The position numbers were made by a program, and so were the translations under genes. Shown in pieces: positions 6,326 to 10,720 of a stretch of DNA of 10,720 nt; within the stretch, counting starts at the first letter, position 1; each line of letters begins with the position of its first letter. The notes below the pieces were generated by a model. That model made no database searches. It was not told the origin of the DNA and worked only from the letters and a program-made list of their open reading frames with translations. Origin of the DNA: Bacilli bacterium (GTDB lineage: Bacteria; Bacillota_I; Bacilli_A; RFN20; CAG-826); contig JAFZUD010000012.1 in the NCBI GenBank assembly GCA_017618495.1, forward strand, positions 1 to 10,720, in the 5' to 3' direction.

Positions 6326-7363
6326 ATGTCAGTAAAGGTTGCTATTAACGGGTTCGGACGCATTGGCCGTCTTGCTTTCCGCCAGATGTGGGGTGCCCCA
6401 GGCTACGAAATCGTCGCCATCAATGATCTCACCAGCCCAAAGATGCTTGCTCATCTTCTCAAGTATGATTCCGCTCAGGGTCGTTACGCTTTAGCCGATA
6501 AAGTCACCTGCAGCGAAGACGGAGCCGAAGAAGGCTGGATCGCCGTCGACGGCAAGAAGATCCGCATCTACGCCGAAAAAGATGCCAACAACTGCCCATG
6601 GGGCAAACTCGATGTTGACGTCGTTCTCGAGTGCACTGGTTTCTACTGCTCCAAAGAGAAGAGCCAGGCTCACATCAATGCCGGTGCCAAGAAGGTCGTT
6701 ATCTCCGCTCCAGCCGGAAAAGACCTCCCAACCGTCGTTTTCTCTGTCAACGAGAAGACCTTAACCAAAGAAGACAAGATCATCAGCGCTGCTAGCTGCA
6801 CCACCAACTGCTTAGCTCCAATGACCAAAGCTCTCAATGACGCTTTCCCAATCCAGAGCGGCATCATGACCACCGTCCACGCTTACACCGGTGACCAGAT
6901 GCTTCTCGACGGCCCACACCGCAAAGGCGATCTCCGCCGTGCCCGTGCCGCCGCTTGCAACATCGTTCCAAACAGCACTGGTGCTGCTAAGGCCATCGGC
7001 CTTGTCATCCCAGAGCTCAATGGCAAGCTCATTGGTTCCGCCCAGCGTGTTCCAGTCCCAACTGGTTCTACCACCATCCTTGTCGCCGTCGTCAAAGCCG
7101 AAGAGCTCGACGCCGCCAAGATCAACGAAGTCATGAAGGCCGCCGCCAAAGACAACGCTTCCTTCGGTTACACCGAGGAACAGCTCGTCTCCGGTGACAT
7201 CATCGGCATGACCTACGGTTCCCTCTTTGATGCCACCCAGACCATGGTCATCAAACTTGCAGAAGGTCTCTATCAGGTCCAGGTCGTCTCCTGGTATGAC
7301 AACGAGAACTCCTACACTTCTCAGATGGTCCGTACCATCAAGTACTTCGCCGAACTCAACTAA
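6326..7363 (+). CDS. gapA: Glyceraldehyde-3-phosphate dehydrogenase, type I, NAD-dependent
   Basis: Catalyses oxidation and phosphorylation of glyceraldehyde 3-phosphate to 1,3-bisphosphoglycerate with NAD+, in the cytosol as a homotetramer. The 345 residues are close to the usual 330-340. The NAD-binding NGFGRIGR is at residues 8-15, D34 in INDL favours NAD over NADP, and the catalytic block SAASCTTNCLAP (154-165) contains C158. H185 lies in TVHAYTGDQ, and the phosphate-binding region HRKGDLRRARAA (198-209), STGAAKA (217-223) and R241 before VPVPTGS are intact. The C-terminal SWYDNENSYTSQMV (322-335) is typical. All arginines use CGT or CGC and codons ending in C dominate, indicating very high expression. 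No cggR regulator precedes it, and a terminator directly follows, so it is transcribed alone. The glycolytic direction is inferred from its neighbourhood with pgk and tpiA. Confidence 0.98.
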   Translation: MSVKVAINGFGRIGRLAFRQMWGAPGYEIVAINDLTSPKMLAHLLKYDSAQGRYALADKVTCSEDGAEEGWIAVDGKKIRIYAEKDANNCPWGKLDVDVVLECTGFYCSKEKSQAHINAGAKKVVISAPAGKDLPTVVFSVNEKTLTKEDKIISAASCTTNCLAPMTKALNDAFPIQSGIMTTVHAYTGDQMLLDGPHRKGDLRRARAAACNIVPNSTGAAKAIGLVIPELNGKLIGSAQRVPVPTGSTTILVAVVKAEELDAAKINEVMKAAAKDNASFGYTEEQLVSGDIIGMTYGSLFDATQTMVIKLAEGLYQVQVVSWYDNENSYTSQMVRTIKYFAELN

Positions 7364-7382
7364 GTTCATCAAGTCTTGAACT

Positions 7383-7410
7383 AAGCCACACCGAAACGTG
7401 TGGCTTTTTT
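7383..7410 (+). terminator. Intrinsic terminator after gapA
   Basis: A 9-bp perfect stem (AAGCCACAC at 7383-7391 with GTGTGGCTT at 7398-7406), loop CGAAAC and a run of six T to 7410. It separates gapA from pgk. A weaker hairpin overlaps the gapA stop: AGTTCA (7363-7368) with TGAACT (7377-7382). Confidence 0.92.
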
Positions 7411-7450
7411 ATGGGAAAAATGAGCCTGCTTCCTCTCTTTCTCATGCCAA

Positions 7451-7468
7451 TTTCCATACTTATGGAAA
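7451..7468. promoter_or_regulatory. Perfect inverted repeat, probable operator of pgk-tpiA
   Basis: TTTCCATA (7451-7458) and TATGGAAA (7461-7468) form an 8-bp perfect inverted repeat around CT. It overlaps the predicted -35 of the pgk promoter, the position expected for a repressor site. It does not match the CcpA cre consensus. Only sequence symmetry and position support it. Confidence 0.5.
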
Positions 7469-7490
7469 ATTCTACTAGAAGTGCTATCAT
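7463..7490 (+). promoter_or_regulatory. Predicted extended -10 promoter of pgk-tpiA
   Basis: TATCAT at 7485-7490 is preceded by TG at the extended -10 position (7482-7483). TGGAAA at 7463-7468 (four of six matches, 16-base spacer) is the best -35. The start codon is 29 bases beyond the -10 hexamer, and AAAGGA (7506-7511) is 7 bases before it. Confidence 0.65.
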
Positions 7491-7518
7491 TTAACCGCAA
7501 GGAGCAAAGGAAAAATTT

Positions 7519-8742
7519 ATGCTTACTGTTAAAGACTTAAAGGACCTCAAAGGCAAACGCGTCTATGTCCGCGTCGACTTCAACGTCCCACAAACCAACG
7601 GTGTCATCCGTGATACCAACCGCATCAAAGCCGCTCTCCCAACCATCCAAGAGCTGCTCTCCAAAGGTGCTCGCGTCATTCTTATGTCCCACCTTGGAAA
7701 GATCAAATGGAAAGAACCAGATCCAGAGAAGATCGAGGCCATGAAGAAGGCCAACGATATGGCTCCAGTCGCCAAAGCTCTCGCTGAGCTTCTCCCAGGC
7801 GTCAAGGTCAGCTTCTGTGCCGCTACCCGTGGCGAAGAGCTCACCAAAGCCGTTGCCGCCCTCAATGATGGCGAAATCCTTCTCGGTCAGAACACCCGCT
7901 ACGAAAAGGGTGAAGAGAAGAACGATCCAGAGCTCGCTCAGATTTGGGCCAGCTTAGCTGACGTCTTCGTCATGGATGCCTTTGGCAGCGCCCACCGTGC
8001 CCATGCTTCAACCGTCGGCGTCCCATCCATCCTCAAAGCCGAAGGAAAACCAGTCGCCCTTGGTTACCTCATGATCAAGGAAGTCGAGAACCTCACCCGT
8101 TGCGTCGAGGTCAAAGACGAAGATAGACCATACGTCGCCGTTCTTGGCGGACTTAAGGTCAGCGACAAGATCAAAGTCATCGATACCCTTCTCAATAAAT
8201 GCGACTACATCATCATCGGTGGTGCTATGGCCTACACCTTCCGCAAAGCCCGCGGCGAGGAAATCGGCAAGTCCTTCCTTGATGCTGACTCCCTTGATTA
8301 CGCCAAGGCTTGCTTAGAGAAAGCCAATGGCAAGATCATCCTCCCAGTCGACGCCGTCGCTACCGACAGCTTCGAAGAGAAGGAAGGTCGCAAAGTCGAA
8401 ATCTACAAAGAAGTCCCAGCCGACATGGAAGGCTGCGATATCGGTCCAGAGAGCCGCAAGCTCTTCGCCGAAGTCATCAGCAAGGCCAAGATGGTCTTCT
8501 GGAATGGCCCAATGGGCGTCTTCGAGCAGAAAGACTTCCAGGCTGGCACCATTGCCGTCTGCGAAGCCATCAAAGACCTTGAAGGCAAAGCCTTCTCCGT
8601 CATCGGCGGTGGTGACAGCGCTTCCGCTGCCAAACAGCTTGGCTACAAGCAGAACTTCTCACACGTCTCCACTGGCGGCGGTGCTTCCCTCGAGATGATC
8701 GAGAACGATGGCCACCTCCCAGGCGTCGACGTCCTCAAATAA
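7519..8742 (+). CDS. pgk: Phosphoglycerate kinase
   Basis: Transfers the acyl phosphate of 1,3-bisphosphoglycerate to ADP, giving ATP and 3-phosphoglycerate, as a cytosolic monomer. The 407 residues fit the bacterial range (about 390-415). In order: substrate-binding VRVDFNVP at 17-24, the LMSHLGK block at 55-61 (with K where many homologues have R, as also in staphylococcal enzymes), NTRYEKGEEKNDPELA at 125-140, DAFGSAHRAHAS at 153-164, VLGGLKVSDKI at 208-218, GGAMAYTF at 234-241, WNGPMGVFE at 328-336 and the nucleotide-binding GGGDSASAAK at 363-372, then STGGGASLE at 384-392. Codon use is strongly biased like gapA, with CGN arginine and one AGA, so high expression is expected. It is first in a two-gene unit with tpiA, which begins 9 bases after the TAA in the same reading frame. 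Confidence 0.98.
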   Translation: MLTVKDLKDLKGKRVYVRVDFNVPQTNGVIRDTNRIKAALPTIQELLSKGARVILMSHLGKIKWKEPDPEKIEAMKKANDMAPVAKALAELLPGVKVSFCAATRGEELTKAVAALNDGEILLGQNTRYEKGEEKNDPELAQIWASLADVFVMDAFGSAHRAHASTVGVPSILKAEGKPVALGYLMIKEVENLTRCVEVKDEDRPYVAVLGGLKVSDKIKVIDTLLNKCDYIIIGGAMAYTFRKARGEEIGKSFLDADSLDYAKACLEKANGKIILPVDAVATDSFEEKEGRKVEIYKEVPADMEGCDIGPESRKLFAEVISKAKMVFWNGPMGVFEQKDFQAGTIAVCEAIKDLEGKAFSVIGGGDSASAAKQLGYKQNFSHVSTGGGASLEMIENDGHLPGVDVLK

Positions 8743-8751
8743 TCAAAAACC

Positions 8752-9510
8752 ATGCGCAAGAAATTACTTCTCGGCAACTGGAAGATGAACAAGACCCCAT
8801 CCGAGGCAAAGGCCTTCGCTTTAGCCGCGAGTGAGATGGTCGACTATGCCGTTGCCCATAACATCGAAGTCGGTGTTGCCCCAACCTTCGTGAGCCTTGC
8901 TGCCGTGAAGGAAAACATCAACCCAAAGTGCATCGTTGCCGCTCAGAACGTCAATGAGCACGACCATGGTGCTTTCACTGGCGAAGTCTCAATCGCCATG
9001 CTCAAAGAAGTCGGAATCGACTGGGTCATCCTCGGCCACTCCGAAAGACGTGAGTATAACGGTGAGACCTCTCCTGTCTGCAATCTCAAGATCAAGGCCC
9101 TTCTTGCCGCCAATATGACTCCTGTCTATTGCTGTGGCGAATCCCTCGATACCTTTGAGAAAGGTGAGACCAAGGAATGGGTTTCCAAACAAATCCGTGA
9201 GGGTTTTGCTGGGATTATTGCCGAAGATGCGAAGAAAGTCGTCATCGCTTATGAGCCAATCTGGGCGATCGGAACCGGCAAGAGCGCATCCAAAGAGACC
9301 GCTGAGGATACCATCTCCTTCATCAGAGGCGTTCTCCGTGAGCTTTATGGCGAGACCGCTGAGGAGATCAGAATCCTTTATGGCGGCAGCGTCAAACCAG
9401 CCAACGTCGCCGAATACATGAGCGAGCCAGATATCGATGGCGCCCTCGTCGGCGGAGCTTCCTTAGAGCCAGACTCCTTCAAGGGTCTTATCGAAGGCAT
9501 GCTTAAGTAG
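8752..9510 (+). CDS. tpiA: Triosephosphate isomerase
   Basis: Interconverts dihydroxyacetone phosphate and glyceraldehyde 3-phosphate; a cytosolic TIM barrel, normally dimeric. The 252 residues are the standard length. GNWKMN at 8-13 gives N9 and K11, the electrophile ILGHSERR at 93-100 contains H96, the catalytic base E168 is in AYEPIWAIGTGK (166-177, including mobile loop 6), and the phosphate-binding ends ILYGGSVKPAN (208-218) and LVGGASLEP (232-240) are present. No Shine-Dalgarno-like sequence precedes the ATG, so initiation probably depends on ribosomes finishing pgk 9 bases earlier. It is in the same frame as pgk, so a stop readthrough would give a Pgk-TpiA fusion. The gene ends in two consecutive in-frame stops (TAG TAA). 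Its codons are a little less biased than those of pgk. Confidence 0.98.
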   Translation: MRKKLLLGNWKMNKTPSEAKAFALAASEMVDYAVAHNIEVGVAPTFVSLAAVKENINPKCIVAAQNVNEHDHGAFTGEVSIAMLKEVGIDWVILGHSERREYNGETSPVCNLKIKALLAANMTPVYCCGESLDTFEKGETKEWVSKQIREGFAGIIAEDAKKVVIAYEPIWAIGTGKSASKETAEDTISFIRGVLRELYGETAEEIRILYGGSVKPANVAEYMSEPDIDGALVGGASLEPDSFKGLIEGMLK

Positions 9511-9529
9511 TAACCAACCCGGTTATCTA

Positions 9530-9558
9530 AGAGGTCACTTCGTGTGGCCTCTTTTTTT
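9530..9558 (+). terminator. Intrinsic terminator after tpiA
   Basis: AGAGGTCA (9530-9537) pairs with TGGCCTCT (9545-9552), 8 bp with one G-U, around a 7-base loop, and is followed by seven T (9552-9558). It ends the pgk-tpiA transcript 19 bases after the tpiA stop. Confidence 0.9.
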
Positions 9559-9569
9559 GTGCACCTTGT

Positions 9570-9599
9570 TTGTCCTTGTTAAGAGGAATGACTTATACT
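9570..9599 (+). promoter_or_regulatory. Predicted superoxide reductase promoter
   Basis: TATACT at 9594-9599 (five of six) lies 18 bases from TTGTCC at 9570-9575 (four of six). It directly follows the tpiA terminator, so the next gene has its own transcript. No PerR- or Fur-like box is evident. Confidence 0.6.
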
Positions 9600-9632
9600 A
9601 AAGGCAACCAAAGAAAATAAAGGAGAACCTAT

Positions 9633-10013
9633 ATGGTCAAATTTCTTATTTGCAGACATTGCGGCAATATCGTAGCCCTCGTCAAAGAAGGCGGCGGTGA
9701 GATTATGTGCTGCGGCGAGCCTATGAGCGAGCTCATCGCCAAGAGCCCTGCCACCGAAGGAACCGAGAAACACCTTCCGGTCGTTGAGATCAAAGGGGAA
9801 GAGGTTCTCGTCAAAGTCGGAAGCGTCCCTCACCCAATGGCGGAAGACCACTGGATCGAGTGGGTCTATCTCTACACAGACAAAGGCGGACAAAGGCGTC
9901 GCTTCAACCCAGGAGAAGCTCCTGAGGCAACCTTCCACATCGAGAAGGGCGAAAAGGTCCTTGAGGTCTATTCATACTGCAACAAGCACGGCCTCTGGAA
10001 GACCGTTTTATAA
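9633..10013 (+). CDS. Superoxide reductase, desulfoferrodoxin type (two iron centres)
   Basis: Reduces superoxide to hydrogen peroxide without making oxygen, a defence typical of anaerobes, using electrons usually from rubredoxin. The 126 residues match desulfoferrodoxin. The N-terminal desulforedoxin-like domain has C7 and C10 (CRHC) and the adjacent pair C26-C27 (MCCGEP), ligands of the Fe(Cys)4 centre I. The C-terminal catalytic domain has E45, K46 and H47 in TEKHLPV, H67 and H73 in SVPHPMAEDHW, and C116 with H119 in YCNKHG, the complete Fe(His)4Cys centre II together with the Glu and Lys of the active site. So both centres look functional. AAAGGAGA (9619-9626) is 6 bases before the ATG. 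It is monocistronic, between two terminators. No rubredoxin gene is nearby; the thioredoxin-reductase-like gene at 1183 is a separate redox system. Confidence 0.95.
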   Translation: MVKFLICRHCGNIVALVKEGGGEIMCCGEPMSELIAKSPATEGTEKHLPVVEIKGEEVLVKVGSVPHPMAEDHWIEWVYLYTDKGGQRRRFNPGEAPEATFHIEKGEKVLEVYSYCNKHGLWKTVL

Positions 10014-10026
10014 GTTGAACTTATAA
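10008..10026. repeat. Perfect 19-base palindrome over the superoxide reductase stop
   Basis: TTATAAGTT and AACTTATAA flank one central G, and the left arm contains the TAA stop (10011-10013). As RNA it would form a short hairpin just before the terminator; as DNA it has the symmetry of a protein-binding site. A weaker, similar stop-spanning repeat occurs after gapA (7363-7382). Confidence 0.5.
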
Positions 10027-10031
10027 CGAAT

Positions 10032-10068
10032 AGCAGGCTAGGGGAGACCCCGGTCTGCTTTTTCTTTT
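10032..10068 (+). terminator. Intrinsic terminator after the superoxide reductase gene
   Basis: AGCAGGCT (10032-10039) pairs with GGTCTGCT (10052-10059), two G-U pairs, then a bulged A and GGGG/CCCC closing a 3-base AGA loop. T-rich sequence follows (10059-10063 and 10065-10068). It is a strong hairpin of about 12 bp. Confidence 0.92.
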
Positions 10069-10400
10069 GCTTAGACACAAAAACTTTTTCGATTTCAGAT
10101 CACTTTTTCGGTGAGGAAGCAAATCAAAGCCAAATTAAGAAAGTTTCGCAATCAAATCAGATTGCGAAAAAATACATACATTAGTAGTTATTAAGTAATT
10201 GGAAATACTGCCTATAAAAGGGCGATCCAAATAATATTTTTCCGTTTTGATTAACACCAAAAAAGCAGGGGACTGTACCTCATAAACTCTATGTAAGTAA
10301 TAGGAGAATAAGGATTTGCGCGCGCGTACATGAGGCAAATTGTAAAAAGGCCGATGATATGTGGGAAAAAAAGATTTTTCAAAAAAGTGATGTTTTTCGC
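10069..10400. other. AT-rich spacer without a convincing gene
   Basis: About 330 bases lie between the last terminator and the first rRNA-type promoter. I see no protein with family resemblance: a 67-codon minus-strand frame and a 24-codon plus-strand frame have no ribosome binding site and no recognisable motif. The stretch holds a 9-base direct repeat ACTTTTTCG (10083-10091 and 10102-10110), a perfect 10-bp hairpin (10144-10169), and a 16-base alternating purine-pyrimidine tract (10317-10332). Confidence 0.6.
10144..10169. repeat. Perfect 10-bp inverted repeat (hairpin)
   Basis: TTTCGCAATC (10144-10153) and GATTGCGAAA (10160-10169) enclose the loop AAATCA. There is no T-run directly after it on either strand, so it is not a standard terminator. 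It may be part of an untranslated RNA, a protein site or a weak minus-strand terminator. Confidence 0.55.
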
Positions 10401-10428
10401 TTGACTGGTTTATAAAAACGCGTAAAAT
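10401..10428 (+). promoter_or_regulatory. Upstream promoter (P1) of a probable rRNA operon
   Basis: TTGACT (10401-10406) and TAAAAT (10423-10428) are each five of six matches to consensus with a 16-base spacer, preceded by A- and T-rich tracts that could act as an UP element. It reads rightward towards the boxA-like leader and is the first of two tandem promoters. Confidence 0.65.
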
Positions 10429-10538
10429 AACCCTCGCTGCACCTCTTAAGGATGACTTAAAAAGGGTAGCCGATTGGTATAGAAAAACCCCTGGTTCTGA
10501 ACACCACGAAGAACTTCAAAAAATTCTTCAAAAAGTTG

Positions 10539-10567
10539 TTGACAGTAACCAAGGCAAAGCCTATATT
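10539..10567 (+). promoter_or_regulatory. Main promoter (P2) of a probable rRNA operon
   Basis: A perfect TTGACA (10539-10544), 17-base spacer and TATATT (10562-10567), with A/T tracts upstream (10516-10534). The expected start is near the G at 10574; Firmicutes rRNA promoters that start with G respond to the GTP level. The -10 is 57 bases before the boxA-like element. Confidence 0.82.
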
Positions 10568-10573
10568 AATCAA

Positions 10574-10720
10574 GCGCGACAAATTCGGGATAGCATCCCT
10601 TGCATGAGCAAACGTCGCAGCTGCTGATCTTTGAAAACTAAACAGATGTACAACATACACTAACGTCGATTCCTTATAATAAGGAACAACAATAACCAAG
10701 TAATTATTTTTGAACTAGAT
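10574..10720 (+). other. rRNA operon leader with boxA-like antitermination site
   Basis: From the likely P2 start, GCGAC (10576-10580) can pair with GTCGC (10614-10618) around an inner GGGAT-AGC-ATCCC hairpin (10587-10599). TGATCTTTGAAAACT at 10625-10639 closely resembles the boxA element of Bacillus-type rRNA leaders, which recruits Nus factors for antitermination. A further hairpin TTCCTTA/TAAGGAA lies at 10670-10686. The window ends before any recognisable 16S sequence, so the rRNA gene itself is inferred to be just downstream. Confidence 0.7.

Noticed and set aside
6812..7372. 186-codon frame antisense to gapA
   Set aside because: Its length follows from the codon bias of gapA on the other strand; low-complexity Gly/Asp/Val composition and no family resemblance.
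10108..10132. Resemblance to the SRP RNA GGAAGCA motif
   Set aside because: Only GAGGAAGCA-like bases match; the required GUCAGG partner and the hairpin are absent.
10135..10338. 67-codon minus-strand frame in the spacer
   Set aside because: It covers the perfect hairpin and the GC-alternating tract, and has no ribosome binding site or recognisable motif.
10330..10404. 24-codon basic frame starting with ATG at 10330
   Set aside because: No Shine-Dalgarno sequence at a usable distance and it runs into the P1 -35 hexamer; not supportable as a gene.
10675..10680. Perfect TATAAT inside the rRNA leader hairpin
   Set aside because: No -35 sequence lies at a suitable distance; it is explained by the TTCCTTA/TAAGGAA inverted repeat.
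10457..10699. 80-codon minus-strand frame at the right edge
   Set aside because: It lies across the P2 promoter and boxA-like leader, which explain the sequence better.

Overview
The window looks like chromosomal housekeeping DNA from an anaerobic or microaerophilic, low- to mid-GC Firmicutes/Bacilli-type bacterium, possibly a Mollicutes- or Erysipelotrichia-related gut lineage. The evidence is the lgt-trxB-rapZ-whiA gene order, AAGGAGG-type ribosome binding sites, sigma-A-like promoters, short hairpin terminators followed by T-runs, a two-iron superoxide reductase, and a Bacillus-like rRNA leader. All proteins read through with the standard code and every Trp is TGG. Species-level placement is not possible from this sequence alone.

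Region 1 (1-4821, plus strand) is a tightly packed six-gene operon that enters from the left: lgt (5' end missing, with an extra C-terminal membrane region), a thioredoxin-reductase-like flavoprotein, rapZ, whiA, a small XRE-type DNA-binding protein and a HAD-family phosphatase. Most junctions overlap or lie within a few bases. The yvcK/glmR gene that usually sits between rapZ and whiA is missing. A hairpin at about 4825-4850 ends the operon and also serves the convergent gene.

Region 2 (4867-6066, minus strand) is a single gene for a 399-residue protein of the CofE/F420-0:glutamate-ligase-like family, of unknown substrate in bacteria of this kind. It is transcribed divergently from gapA.

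Region 3 (6067-9558) holds the triose part of glycolysis in two units. gapA is monocistronic, with its own promoter and terminator. pgk-tpiA has a promoter whose -35 region overlaps a perfect 18-base inverted repeat. pgk and tpiA are in the same reading frame, separated by one stop codon and three codons. Together GapA, Pgk and TpiA interconvert dihydroxyacetone phosphate, glyceraldehyde 3-phosphate, 1,3-bisphosphoglycerate and 3-phosphoglycerate, with NADH and ATP as products.

Region 4 (9559-10066) is a monocistronic superoxide reductase (desulfoferrodoxin) gene with promoter and terminator. Region 5 (about 10067-10720) has no convincing protein gene. It contains a perfect hairpin, a Z-DNA-prone tract, two tandem strong promoters and a boxA-like leader, so an rRNA operon very probably begins just beyond the right edge.

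I found no mobile element, CRISPR array, phage gene or clearly new multi-gene system. The main points of interest are variations on known families: the Lgt extension and its His-to-Leu change, the apparent loss of the NADPH motif in the thioredoxin reductase, the in-frame pgk/tpiA junction, and the operator-like palindrome at pgk.
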